Shown: one piece after another, positions 43,571 to 54,200 of the stretch | How the letters are laid out: every line of letters begins with the position of its first letter | Numbering within the stretch: position 1 is the first letter of the stretch | DNA from: an uncultured Muribaculaceae bacterium | Lineage (GTDB): Bacteria; Bacteroidota; Bacteroidia; Bacteroidales; Muribaculaceae | Direction: 5' to 3' | Length of the DNA stretch: 64,000 nucleotides | Assembly: GCA_910584905.1 (NCBI GenBank) | Contig: CAJUCQ010000070.1 | Location: forward strand, 124,001 to 188,000 | Position numbers and translations under genes: made by a program | Notes under the pieces: generated by a model | What the model was told of the DNA's origin: nothing | The model's input: only the letters and a program-made list of their open reading frames with translations | Database searches by the model: none

Positions 43571-46500
43571 ATGATACACATGACGGATGCACGGCGGCAT
43601 AGAACCCAATGGCGCGCACTGTCGGCGATACTCGTGCCGGCGGTGTTGCTGTGTGTTTGTCTTGCCGGATGCTCCACGCGCAAGAACACGGCGGCGACGC
43701 GCAACTATCAGGCCTTCATCACGCGCTACAACATCTACTACAACGGCGACAAGCACTTCAAAGAGACGCTCGCCGACATGGAGAGCAAGTATGAGGACGA
43801 CTACTCGCGGCGTCTCTTTCTCCATCCCGTGGAGGCCAAGGCCGAGACGTCAGCGCCCCAGCCGTCGGGCAACTTCGACCGCTCGATAGAGAAGGCCCAG
43901 AAAGCTATCCAGCTGCGCAGTATCAAAAAAAAGCCGGCAAAGAAATCGGGGCGCAACTCCGACCCCAAATACAAGGCGTGGATGAAGCGCGACGAATACA
44001 ACCCCTTCCTCCACAACGCATGGATGATGATGGGGCGCAGCCAGTATTACAACGGCGATTTCTCGGGCGCGGCTTCCACATTTTTCTACATCTCGCGCCA
44101 CTTCGGCTGGCTTCCGGCCACCGTCACCGAGGCCCGCCTCATGCAGGCCATGAGCTATCTGGCGATGGACTGGCTCTTTGAGGCCGAACTGATACTCAAC
44201 CGCATCAAGCCCGCCGACCTCGGCAACGCCAACCTGCTCCGTCTTTACAATACGGCTATGGCCGATTATCTTCTGCGCAAGGAACAGTACGCCGAGGCGT
44301 TGCCCTACCTCAAAGAGGCCTCCGCCGCGGCGAAAGGCGCTCAGAAGACGCGTCTGACCTTCCTTTACGGTCAGATTCTCGCCCGCGAAGGGCGCAAGGC
44401 CGAGGCCTATGAAGCCTTCGGGAAAGCCGGCGGAGGCGCATCGACGCCGTACCGCACGAAGTTCAACGCCCGCATAAAGCAAAGCGAAGTGTATCAGGGG
44501 ACAGACATTGAAAAAGAAGTGTCGGCCCTGCGGCGCATGACGCGCTATGACCGCAACAAAGACTATCTCGATCAGGTGTATTATGCCATCGGCAACCTCT
44601 ATCTGGGTCAGGCCGACACGGCGCGCGCCATCGAGAACTACGAGCTTGCCAACAAAAAGAGCACGCGCAACGGCATCGACAAGGCCATGAACCAGCTTAA
44701 GCTCGGCGAGCTTTATTTCGCCCGGGGCAATTACGAAAAGGCCCAGCCGTCCTACTCCGAGGCCATCCCCCAGCTTCCGCAGACCCACCCCGGCTACGCC
44801 GGACTCAAACGCCGGAGCGACGTCCTCGACGAACTGGCCGTGTACTCGCAGAACGTCAATCTTCAGGACTCGCTGCTTCATCTTGCCTCGCTCCCCGAAG
44901 ACGAGTTGCTCAAGGTCATCGACAAGATGATTGACGAGCTGAAGAAACGTGAGAAGGAAGAGGCCGAGGAGGCCCGGCGTCAGGAATACGAGGCGAACTC
45001 CGAGCAGTTCGGCAACCAGTTCACGGACAATACGACGAACTTTACGATCAACACCGACAATTCGTGGTATTTCTACAACACGGCGACCAAGAACGCAGGC
45101 AAGACCGAGTTCCAGAAGCGCTGGGGTTCGCGCAAGCTTGAAGACAACTGGCGCCGACGCAACAAGGCGTCGTTCAACACGACGGACTTCGACGCACCCT
45201 CAACGGACACTGCCGACGGCGAGGGAAGCGGCGTTGAAAATGCCGACAGCATAGGCGATGTCGCCCCCGAAAAGAGCGCCGAGGAAACGGCCCGCAGCGC
45301 CGACCCCCACTATCCGGAATATTATCTCGCGCAGATACCCTTCACGGATGAGGAGAAGCAGACGGCCAACGACGTGATTCAGGAAGGACTCTACAACATG
45401 GGGGTGATTCTGAAAGACAAGCTTGAGGATTTTTCGGCCTCGCGCCGCGAATTCGACCGTCTGCTCGCGGACTATCCCGACAACATCTATCGACTCGACA
45501 CTTACTACAATCTCTATCTGATGCTTATGCGTCAGGGACGCGAGGGCGAGGCCGAGCATTTCCGAAAGCTCATAGTCGACGAATTTCCGGAGTCGAAATA
45601 CGGCATGGCCATGCGCGACCCCCGTTATCTTGAAAATCTCCGAACGATGGATGCGCGCCAGCAGGCTCTCTACGACAAGACTTACGAGGCTTATCTCGCC
45701 AATGACAACGCCGGGGTGCACCGCGGCTATGAAGAGATGATGGATACTTATCCGATGAGCAAGATTGTGCCCAAGTTTATGTTTCTGAACGCCCTTGCCT
45801 ATGTCACGGACCGCGAGCCCGAGAAATTCAACACTCAGCTCCGCGAACTTCTCGAGCGCTATCCCGACACAGACATCACGCCCATCGCTTCGGCATGGCT
45901 CAAGGGTATGGCTCAGGGCCGTCAACTGCAGACGTCGGCGGGCGGAAATATCCGCGGCATGGTGTGGGACACTCGCCTCACCAACGACTCCATCATGGCC
46001 GAGGGCGACGCAGGGCCTGCGGAGTTCGACCTCGACCCCGACACGCGCCAGCTGCTTGTGTTCACCTTCGACACGGGCGAAGTGGCATCGAACGAGCTTC
46101 TTTACGAAATCGCGCGCCATAACTTCCGCGCCTTCGCCGTCAGGGATTTCGACCTTGAGCCTATGAACTTCGGTCGGCTCGGGATGATACTTATCAAGGG
46201 CTTCGCCAACATGGCCGAGCTGAACCATTACCGCCGCGTGATGGCCGATTCGCCCGACTTCAGAATTCCTCCGGGAGTGCGGCCCATCGCCATCAGCGAG
46301 GCCAATTTCCAAACGCTTCTCGACCGCGGCAGTTCCTTCGACGAATATTTCCGTTATCTTCAGGAGCAAAACTATATCGACACACAGGCCGACCTACTTC
46401 AGCCCGAAGCCGTCGAGACTCTCGACGAAGCCGAGCAGGCCGCCGAAGAAATCATTGAAGAAACGGCACCCGACGTCCCCGCCCTCCCGGCCTCGGCCCC

Positions 46501-46759
46501 GACGCCCCCCTCCGCTCCGACAGCGCCGACAGCGCCCACGGCCCCTGCCACGCCCGAGGCGACCGTCCCCGGGGGGCAAGCCGCTACGGCGACTCCGTCA
46601 GCACCGGAGGCTCCGTCAGCGCCTGCGGCGCCTGCGCCTTCGGCGACAGCTCCGGCCCCGGCGGCATCGGCGGCGCCCGTGGCGATGCCACTACCTCGCG
46701 CTCCGCGCCCGGCAGTCGTCCCCGGGAGCGAAGGCGATGACCCCCTGCTGGACGAATAA
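43571..46759 (+). CDS. porW: PorW/SprE-like TPR lipoprotein of type IX secretion
   Basis: A 1062-residue lipoprotein with a lipobox Cys34 (LLCVCLAGC) followed by STRKNTAATRNYQAFITRYN, the start typical of PorW/SprE proteins. Tetratricopeptide-like repeats run through about 130-470 (AMADYLLRKEQYAEALPYLK and QVYYAIGNLYLGQADTARAI) and 610-800. In gliding or pathogenic Bacteroidetes PorW is an outer-membrane component needed for type IX secretion. The last 95 residues are an almost pure Ala/Pro/Ser/Thr tail, likely disordered. Identification rests on architecture and on porX being the next gene (48 bp away). ATG 43571 is used; an ATG three codons later is equally possible. Confidence 0.82.
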   Translation: MIHMTDARRHRTQWRALSAILVPAVLLCVCLAGCSTRKNTAATRNYQAFITRYNIYYNGDKHFKETLADMESKYEDDYSRRLFLHPVEAKAETSAPQPSGNFDRSIEKAQKAIQLRSIKKKPAKKSGRNSDPKYKAWMKRDEYNPFLHNAWMMMGRSQYYNGDFSGAASTFFYISRHFGWLPATVTEARLMQAMSYLAMDWLFEAELILNRIKPADLGNANLLRLYNTAMADYLLRKEQYAEALPYLKEASAAAKGAQKTRLTFLYGQILAREGRKAEAYEAFGKAGGGASTPYRTKFNARIKQSEVYQGTDIEKEVSALRRMTRYDRNKDYLDQVYYAIGNLYLGQADTARAIENYELANKKSTRNGIDKAMNQLKLGELYFARGNYEKAQPSYSEAIPQLPQTHPGYAGLKRRSDVLDELAVYSQNVNLQDSLLHLASLPEDELLKVIDKMIDELKKREKEEAEEARRQEYEANSEQFGNQFTDNTTNFTINTDNSWYFYNTATKNAGKTEFQKRWGSRKLEDNWRRRNKASFNTTDFDAPSTDTADGEGSGVENADSIGDVAPEKSAEETARSADPHYPEYYLAQIPFTDEEKQTANDVIQEGLYNMGVILKDKLEDFSASRREFDRLLADYPDNIYRLDTYYNLYLMLMRQGREGEAEHFRKLIVDEFPESKYGMAMRDPRYLENLRTMDARQQALYDKTYEAYLANDNAGVHRGYEEMMDTYPMSKIVPKFMFLNALAYVTDREPEKFNTQLRELLERYPDTDITPIASAWLKGMAQGRQLQTSAGGNIRGMVWDTRLTNDSIMAEGDAGPAEFDLDPDTRQLLVFTFDTGEVASNELLYEIARHNFRAFAVRDFDLEPMNFGRLGMILIKGFANMAELNHYRRVMADSPDFRIPPGVRPIAISEANFQTLLDRGSSFDEYFRYLQEQNYIDTQADLLQPEAVETLDEAEQAAEEIIEETAPDVPALPASAPTPPSAPTAPTAPTAPATPEATVPGGQAATATPSAPEAPSAPAAPAPSATAPAPAASAAPVAMPLPRAPRPAVVPGSEGDDPLLDE

Positions 46760-46807
46760 GCATACGCGCACAATCTCTCACCCCCTGATAAAACCACCCT
46801 GAACACA

Positions 46808-48373
46808 ATGAACGGCACCCTCCTCTGGGCCGATGATGAAATAGATCTTCTCAAGCCCCACCTACTTTTTCTGCGCAACAAAGGCTACGAAGTCGTGACA
46901 GCCAACAACGGGCGCGACGCCTTCGAGCTGGCAGTGTCGCGCCCCTTCGACCTCATCATCCTCGATGAGAATATGCCGGGTCTTACGGGCCTCGAAACCC
47001 TCGCCATGATCAAACAGCGTCTTCCGCACGTGCCCGTAATAATGATAACCAAGAGCGAGGAAGAGAATATCATGGATCAGGCCGTCGGGAGCAAAATCGC
47101 CGACTATCTGATCAAGCCCGTGAATCCCAACCAGATTCTGATAGCCATCAAAAAACATCTCCACAGCGAGCGTCTCGTGTCGGAGCAGACGGCTCAGGAC
47201 TATCGTCAGGACTTCTCGACCATATCGAGCCTGATCAACACGGCCGACAGCTTCGACGCATGGAGCGAGCTTTACGAGCGTCTTGTCTACCGCGAGATGG
47301 AACTTGCGGCCACGGACACAAACATGGACGAAATGCTTGAGATGCAGAAAAACGAGGCAAACGCCGAGTTCGGCAAGTGGGTGCGCCGCAACTACGAAGA
47401 CTCCCTTGCGGCGATGAATGCGGGCGGTGCGGACGCTCCGCTGATGAGTCCGCGGATAATGCCTCAGGTAGTGTTTCCTCTTCTTGACAAGGGCGAGAAA
47501 GTGTTTTTCGTGCTGATTGACAATTTCCGTCTGGACCAATGGCGGACAGTCAAACCCCTTCTTGCGGAGACCTTCGGCATCGACGAACGTCTCTACGCGT
47601 CGATACTCCCGACGGCGACGCAATACGCGCGCAACGCCATTTTTTCGGGACTGATGCCGCTTGACATCGAGCGCCTGTTTCCCGACCTATGGGTAGACGA
47701 GGATTCGGAGGAGGGCAAGAACCTGAATGAGTCGCCGCTTATCGCCACGCTACTGGAACGTTACCGCCGCAAAGACGTAAAGTTCTCGTACAATAAAATC
47801 AACGATTCGGCCGGAGGCGAAAAGTTGCTTGCCAACTTCGGGCGCCTTGAGGCCAATGACCTGAATGTGATAGTGTTCAACTTTGTGGACATGCTTTCGC
47901 ACGCACGCACGGAGTCGAAGATGATACGCGAGCTTGCGTCGACCAACGCGGCCTACCGCTCGCTGACGGAATCGTGGTTCAGGCATTCGTCGATACTTGA
48001 AATCCTTCGCCGTATAGCCTCCAAGGGCTACAAGGTGGTGCTGACGACCGACCACGGCACCATCCGCGTCGACACGCCGGTGAAGGTTGCGGGCGACCGC
48101 AACACCAACACGAATCTGCGCTATAAGTTAGGGAAAAATCTCGGCTACAACGCCCGTCAGGTCTTCGAGATAAAGACTCCGGGGCGCTTCGGATTGCCTT
48201 CGCCGAATGTATCGACGGCTTATATCTTCGCCTTGCGCAACGAGTTTTTCGCCTATCCGAACAATTACAACTATTACGTACAGTATTACACCGACACATT
48301 CCAGCACGGCGGCATCTCGATGGAAGAGATGCTCGTGCCGCTGATAGTGCTCACCCCCAAGCCCAACGCATGA
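46808..48373 (+). CDS. porX: PorX-like response regulator with PglZ domain
   Basis: A 521-residue cytoplasmic protein. The receiver domain occupies 1-125, with acidic residues in LLWADDE and phospho-acceptor Asp53 in LIILDENMPG, and Lys in YLIKPVNP. The rest is a PglZ/alkaline-phosphatase-like domain (about 200-515) with VFFVLIDNFRLDQW, TATQYARNAIFSGLMP and the metal-site segment VVLTTDHGTIRV. PorX in Porphyromonas and Flavobacterium controls type IX secretion genes and, through the PglZ domain, hydrolyses signalling oligonucleotides. No DNA-binding domain is present. Its stop codon overlaps the tsaE start by four bases. Confidence 0.9.
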   Translation: MNGTLLWADDEIDLLKPHLLFLRNKGYEVVTANNGRDAFELAVSRPFDLIILDENMPGLTGLETLAMIKQRLPHVPVIMITKSEEENIMDQAVGSKIADYLIKPVNPNQILIAIKKHLHSERLVSEQTAQDYRQDFSTISSLINTADSFDAWSELYERLVYREMELAATDTNMDEMLEMQKNEANAEFGKWVRRNYEDSLAAMNAGGADAPLMSPRIMPQVVFPLLDKGEKVFFVLIDNFRLDQWRTVKPLLAETFGIDERLYASILPTATQYARNAIFSGLMPLDIERLFPDLWVDEDSEEGKNLNESPLIATLLERYRRKDVKFSYNKINDSAGGEKLLANFGRLEANDLNVIVFNFVDMLSHARTESKMIRELASTNAAYRSLTESWFRHSSILEILRRIASKGYKVVLTTDHGTIRVDTPVKVAGDRNTNTNLRYKLGKNLGYNARQVFEIKTPGRFGLPSPNVSTAYIFALRNEFFAYPNNYNYYVQYYTDTFQHGGISMEEMLVPLIVLTPKPNA

Positions 48374-48798
48374 AACGCATAGACATCCCCACGGCGGCAG
48401 ATTTGGTATCTGCCGCGCGCGAATTTGCAAAACTTCTCGGCTCCCGCCGCCACATCGCCTTCTACGGCGACATGGGCGCCGGCAAGACGACGTTTATCCG
48501 CACGCTTGTGCGCGAGCTCGGCGTCGGCGTCGATGTAGCGGCCAACTCGCCGAGTTTCTCGCTCGTGAACGAATACGAAACCCCTTCGGGCGAGCGTATA
48601 TACCACTTCGATTTTTATCGACTCGACTCGGTGGAAGAGGCCTTCGACATCGGCGTTGAAGAGTATTTCGACTCGGGCGCACTGTGCCTGATGGAGTGGC
48701 CCGAACGCATCATCCCCATTCTCCCTGAAGACACCGTGACGGTAAAAATCACGGTGAACGACGACGATTCTCGCACCCTTACGATAAGCGAATGCTGA
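48370..48798 (+). CDS. tsaE: tRNA threonylcarbamoyladenosine biosynthesis ATPase TsaE
   Basis: A 142-residue P-loop ATPase that works with TsaB and TsaD to make t6A37 in ANN-decoding tRNAs. It has the Walker A motif GDMGAGKTTF (34-43), the NSPSFSLVNEYET segment, HFDFYRLDS, and the conserved CLMEWPERI near 110. Length is normal. The ATG overlaps the porX stop codon by four bases and the gene overlaps birA by seven, so translation of the three genes is probably coupled. Confidence 0.95.
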   Translation: MKRIDIPTAADLVSAAREFAKLLGSRRHIAFYGDMGAGKTTFIRTLVRELGVGVDVAANSPSFSLVNEYETPSGERIYHFDFYRLDSVEEAFDIGVEEYFDSGALCLMEWPERIIPILPEDTVTVKITVNDDDSRTLTISEC

Positions 48799-49544
48799 CA
48801 ATCGAGTATGTGTCGACGTGCGGGTCGACCAACACGCTTCTCGCTTCACGGGCCGACGCTCCGCACGCCACGGTTATTGTGGCCGGAGAGCAGACGGCCG
48901 GGCGCGGCCAGCGGGGCAACACGTGGGAGTCCGAGGCGGGTAAAAACCTGACGTTCTCGCTGCTTCTGCGGCCGAAAGCCATCCGGGCATCGCGCCAGTT
49001 CGAGCTGTCGATGCTCGTAAGTCTCGGGATTGTCGAGGCACTCGCGGATTGCGGCATCGAGGCATGGATAAAATGGCCGAACGACATTTATGCCGGGGGC
49101 GACCGCAAAATCTGCGGCATCCTCATCGAAAACAGCATCTCGGGTGCGAATATCGAGCGCTCGGTGGCGGGGATAGGCCTGAATGTGAATCAGGAAGTGT
49201 TCCGCTCGGACGCTCCGAATCCGGTGAGCATGAAAAATATCACGGGCCGGGAGTATGCCCTCGAACCGCTTCTGCGCTCCGTATGTTGTAAAATCACGGG
49301 GCTTCTCGCGGCTTACGAATCGCATCCTGATGCCGGAGAGCTGTCGGAGCGCTATCGGAGCCGTCTATGGCGCGGCGACGGGGAGCTTTATCCCTTCCGC
49401 GATGTATCGACCGGCGAGGAATTCCACGCTTCGCTCGCCGGAGTCGGGAACGACGGCGTGCTGAGCCTGCTCCCTGCGGGCGGCACAGGCGAGGATGCGC
49501 TCCGCAAATATCTGTTTAAAGAAGTAGAATTTCTTCTGAAATGA
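48792..49544 (+). CDS. birA: Biotin-[acetyl-CoA carboxylase] ligase
   Basis: A 250-residue biotin protein ligase that attaches biotin to carboxylase carrier proteins through biotinyl-AMP. It starts with the catalytic domain (STCGSTNTLL), has the adenylate loop AGRGQRGNTWES, the WPNDIY motif with ICGILIENS, and AGIGLNVNQ, then a short C-terminal SH3-like domain. There is no N-terminal DNA-binding helix-turn-helix, so it is a group I ligase without repressor function. It overlaps tsaE by seven bases and the S41 protease by four. Confidence 0.94.
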   Translation: MLTIEYVSTCGSTNTLLASRADAPHATVIVAGEQTAGRGQRGNTWESEAGKNLTFSLLLRPKAIRASRQFELSMLVSLGIVEALADCGIEAWIKWPNDIYAGGDRKICGILIENSISGANIERSVAGIGLNVNQEVFRSDAPNPVSMKNITGREYALEPLLRSVCCKITGLLAAYESHPDAGELSERYRSRLWRGDGELYPFRDVSTGEEFHASLAGVGNDGVLSLLPAGGTGEDALRKYLFKEVEFLLK

Positions 49545-51205
49545 AAAGACTCATACCCCTTTCACTCTTAGCCGCGGCGCTTGTGTGCGCATTCAGCGGT
49601 TTTTCCAAAGGCCAAAGCTCCAAGAGCAAGGATGACCTTGCGCGGAGTCTCAACACGTTCAACTCCATCGTCAAAGAGCTTTATACGGGCTACGTCGACA
49701 CCATCGACGGGGCCGAGATGGTGCGCGAGGCCATCGACAATATGCTGTCGACAATCGACCCCTACACGGAGTATTATCCGTCGGACGATCAGGACGAGCT
49801 GACGACGCTTGCCCAAGGGCAGTATGCGGGCATAGGCTCGGTGATAATGCGTCGCGGCGACTCGGTGCTTATACAGCTCCCGCAGTGGGGTTCGCCCTCG
49901 CGCAAGGCGGGTCTGCTTCCGGGCGATGTCATCACGGCCATCGACGGCGACAGCGTAGGGCGTGATGTAAGCATCGACAAGGTGAGCCGCCGTCTGCGCG
50001 GGCAGGCGGGGACCACCGTGCGCGTGACGCTCAGGCGTCCGCTCCGTGGCGACTCGGTCTTTACGGTTGACATCGTTCGCGGGAATATCAAGGTCAATCC
50101 GGTGCCTTATTACGGGCTTCAGGATGACGGGACCGCATATCTCCGCCTGACCACGTTCAGCTCCGAATCGGCGTCGGCAGTCAAAGAGGCAGTGCGCGAG
50201 ATGACCAAGGACGGCAAGGCCAAGGGTCTGATTATCGACCTTCGCGGCAACGGCGGGGGCTACCTCGAGAGCGCGGTCCAGATAGCGGGTTATTTTGTGG
50301 ACAAGGGGACTGAGATTGTGCGCACGCGAGGGCGCGAGGCGTCGCAGGAAAAGATATTCAAGACGACTCAAAATCCCATTGCCCCGGGCCTTCCACTCGT
50401 AATCCTGACAGACGGCTCGACGGCATCGGCGTCGGAAATCCTCTCGGGGTCGCTTCAGGACCTCGACCGCGCTGTCATCGTCGGCGAACGCTCATTCGGC
50501 AAAGGTCTTGTGCAGCACACGGTGAATCTGCCTTACGGCGACATTCTGAAGCTCACCCGCGGACGCTACTATATCCCTTCGGGGCGTCTGATACAGGCCA
50601 TCGACTACTCGCACCGCAATCCCGACGGGAGCGTTGCGCGCACACCCGACAGCCTGACTCATGCGTTCCGGACGGCTGCGGGGCGCGAAGTGCGCGACGG
50701 GGGCGGCATCACCCCCGACGTCAAAATCCCGGAAATCCGCACCAACCGTCTTCTCTACAATATCGTAGCCGATAACTGGGCCTTTGATTTCGCCAACCGT
50801 TATCAGGCCGCGCACCCGACTGTGGGGCGCGACTGGGCTGTTGACTCGGTCTTATTTGATGAGTTCAAGGCGTCGATAGACCCGGCGAAGTTCCACTACG
50901 ACCGTCAGTGCGAGGCGGGCCTTAAATACCTTCGAGATGCAGCCGAGGCCGAGGGGTATATGAACGACTCGGTTTCGGCGCAGTTCGACCGCCTCGGCGA
51001 GCTGTTGCGCCACGACCTCGGCCACGACCTCGACCTCAACCGCGAGGCGATTTACGAGATACTTGAGAGCGAGCTTGGGCCGCGCTACTTCGAGGACGGC
51101 GAAATGGTCCGCCGCAGTCTCGGGGGCGATTCGGCGGTGGTGCGCGCCCGCAAGATTCTGCTCGATGCCAAAGAGTACAAGCGCATTCTCAGCGGAAAGG
51201 AATAA
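49541..51205 (+). CDS. S41-family C-terminal processing protease
   Basis: A 554-residue exported CtpA-type serine protease, probably acting in the periplasm on C-termini or misfolded envelope proteins. Order: signal segment (about 1-25), N-terminal helical domain (YTGYVDTIDGAEMVREAIDN), PDZ domain (about 90-180; GLLPGDVITAIDGDSV), and the S41 catalytic core with LIIDLRGNGGGYLESA, the catalytic Ser in DGSTASASEILSG and catalytic Lys in GERSFGKGLVQ. A helical C-terminal region of about 150 residues follows. It overlaps birA by four bases and is 12 bp from mfd. Confidence 0.93.
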   Translation: MKRLIPLSLLAAALVCAFSGFSKGQSSKSKDDLARSLNTFNSIVKELYTGYVDTIDGAEMVREAIDNMLSTIDPYTEYYPSDDQDELTTLAQGQYAGIGSVIMRRGDSVLIQLPQWGSPSRKAGLLPGDVITAIDGDSVGRDVSIDKVSRRLRGQAGTTVRVTLRRPLRGDSVFTVDIVRGNIKVNPVPYYGLQDDGTAYLRLTTFSSESASAVKEAVREMTKDGKAKGLIIDLRGNGGGYLESAVQIAGYFVDKGTEIVRTRGREASQEKIFKTTQNPIAPGLPLVILTDGSTASASEILSGSLQDLDRAVIVGERSFGKGLVQHTVNLPYGDILKLTRGRYYIPSGRLIQAIDYSHRNPDGSVARTPDSLTHAFRTAAGREVRDGGGITPDVKIPEIRTNRLLYNIVADNWAFDFANRYQAAHPTVGRDWAVDSVLFDEFKASIDPAKFHYDRQCEAGLKYLRDAAEAEGYMNDSVSAQFDRLGELLRHDLGHDLDLNREAIYEILESELGPRYFEDGEMVRRSLGGDSAVVRARKILLDAKEYKRILSGKE

Positions 51206-51217
51206 ATACACACGGCC

Positions 51218-54200
51218 ATGCTCACACTTGAAAAACTGTCGGCAGAGCTACTAACCGCCGAACGCCTTGCCGCGCTAAAAAACCTCACGGGCAAAACCGC
51301 GATTCGGACTCCGGCGCTGATTTACGGATGCGCGGGGTCGGCGGCGGCGGTGATGCTCGCGGGTCTGCCCTCGGGCAAGACTCCCGTAATCGTCGTCGGC
51401 GACAGTCTTGACGACGCAGGATATCTTTACAGCGACCTGTGTCATCTTGCGGGCGAGGAGAGCGTGGGATTTCTGCCCTCGGGCTTCAAACGCGACATCA
51501 AATACGGCCAGAACGACGAACCCGCGCGCATACTCCGCACGGAGACCCTGCGCCGTCTCGCCGGATACGGCAATGCCACGGGAGGCAAGTCGTCGCCCCT
51601 GCGCTTTGTGGTGACATATCCCGAGGCGTTGGCCGAGGGAGTGGCGCCCCGCCAAAAAATCGAGGCATGCACCCTCAGCCTCAAGACCGGGGCCACGGCC
51701 GACCCGGCGGAAATAGAAAAGCGACTTCTTGAGCTTGGCTTCTGCCGGACGGACTACGTGTACGAGCCGGGGCAATATTCCGTCCGCGGGTCGATACTTG
51801 ATATTTTCGGCTATTCAAGCGAGCTTCCGTTCCGCATTGATTTTTTCGGCGACGAGATAGATTCAATCCGCAGTTTCAACGTCGAGACTCAGCTTTCGGA
51901 GCAGAAGCTTACGGAAATCGCCGTGACGGCGCGCCTTGAAGGCGAAGGCGGGAGCGGGAAGCCGCTGTCGCTTCTGGATTATGTCGAGGAGGCCGGTCCG
52001 CTCATCGCGTTCCGCAATGAGGCCGGAGCGCTGGAGCGTATCCGCGAAATCGGGAGCGAGGAGATGAGCACGTCATCGCTGATTGCTGATGAAGGCGATC
52101 TGAGCGCGATGAAAGAGGTTATCGACACGGAAGCCTTCGCCGAGAAGCTGTCGACGTTCCGCCGTCTGCATTTCACGGGCGCGGCGTCGACGGCGTCGAA
52201 AGGCCGGACGCTCGATTTCGAATGTTCGCCTCAGGGCATCTATCACAAAAACTTCGACATCATCGCCGATAATTTCAAGCGCTTCGCCTCGGAGGGGTAT
52301 TCCATCTATATCCTCAGCGACAATGAAAAGCAGTTTGACCGCCTGCGGGTAATCTTCGAAGACCGCGGCGACGACATCGCTTTCACACCCGCGCTGCACA
52401 CGCTTCACGAGGGATTTGTAGACCACTCGACCCGGCGGTGTGTGTTCACTGACCACCAGATATTCGACCGCTTCCACAAATACACGCTCAAGAGCGAGCG
52501 TGCAAGGTCGGGCAAGATGGCGCTGTCGCTTAAAGAGCTCGGCCAAATCGAGGTCGGCGACTACGTGGTTCATATCGACCACGGCGTCGGTCGGTTCGGC
52601 GGGCTTGTCCGCACGGAGGTCGGCGGCCACGTACAGGAGCTTATCAAGCTTGTGTATGCCAACGACGACATCGCCCTCGTGAGCCTTCATGCCCTTCACA
52701 AGCTTGCGAAATACCGCGGCAAGGATGGTGTGCCACCTAAAATCAACCGTCTGGGTTCGGACAACTGGGCGCGTCTCAAAGAAAAGACCAAAGGCAAGCT
52801 CAAGGATATAGCACGCGACCTCATCCGCCTTTATGCGGCTCGCAAGGACGAGAAAGGCTTTGCGTTTGCTCCCGACTCGTATCTCCAGCACGAGCTTGAA
52901 GCCTCGTTTGTCTACGAGGACACGCCCGACCAGCTGACGGCGACGCAGGCCGTGAAGAAGGATATGGAGAGCGAGCGCCCGATGGACCGCCTCGTGTGCG
53001 GCGACGTCGGTTTCGGAAAAACCGAAATCGCCATCCGCGCGGCCTTCAAGGCGGCCACGGATTCGAAACAGGTTGCCGTTCTGGTGCCGACGACGGTTCT
53101 TGCCTCGCAACACTACAAGACCTTCAGCGAGCGACTGAAGGACTTCCCCGTGCGCGTGGACTATCTGACCCGCGCCCGCACGGCCAAAGAAAGCAAGGCC
53201 ATCACGGCCGACCTCGAAGCCGGAAAAATCGACATCATCATAGGCACGCACAAACTCATAGGCAAGGGCGTGAAGTTCAAGGACCTCGGGCTGCTGATCG
53301 TAGACGAGGAGCAGAAATTCGGCGTGGCCGTCAAGGAAAAGCTCAAGCAGCTGAAGGTGAACATCGACACCCTGACGATGAGCGCCACGCCTATCCCTCG
53401 CACGCTTCAGTTCTCGCTGATGGGCGCCCGCGACCTGTCGACGATAACAACGCCACCGCCGAACCGCTATCCCATCATCACGAACGTGACGGGACTCAGC
53501 GACGACATCGTGAGCGAGGCCATCAACTTCGAGCTTGCGCGCGGCGGTCAGGTATTCTTCGTGAACAACCGCATCGAGGGACTTTTCGAGCTTGAAGATA
53601 TGGTGAAGCGTCTTGTCCCGGACGCCCGCACCGTGGTGGCTCACGGGCAGATGGCCCCGGAGAAGGTTGAAAAGGCCATCAACGACTTCACGGCCCACCA
53701 CTACGACGTGCTGCTTGCGACGACTATCATCGAGAGCGGCATCGACATGCCCAACGTCAACACCATCATCATCAACAATGCCCATAAATTCGGGCTCAGC
53801 GAACTTCACCAGCTGCGCGGGCGCGTGGGCCGAAGCTCGCGCAAGGCGTTCTGCTATCTGACGGTTCCGCCGGGGAATCCGCTCACGCCTGTTGCGCGCC
53901 GCCGACTTCAGGCCATCGAGAGTTTTTCCGACCTCGGGTCGGGCATCCAGATTGCGATGCAGGACCTCGACATCCGCGGAGCGGGCAATCTGCTCGGCGC
54001 CGAGCAAAGCGGCTTTATCGCGGACCTCGGGTACGAGACCTATCAGAAGGTGCTCAAAGAGGCTGTTACGGAGCTGCGTACCGAGGAGTTCGCAGACCTC
54101 GCACAAGCCGACAACGCCACGCTCGACGCCGAGGCCTTCGTTGCGGACTGCGTGGTGGAGAGCGACCTCGAGCTGCTTCTGCCGGTGAGCTATGTGAGTC

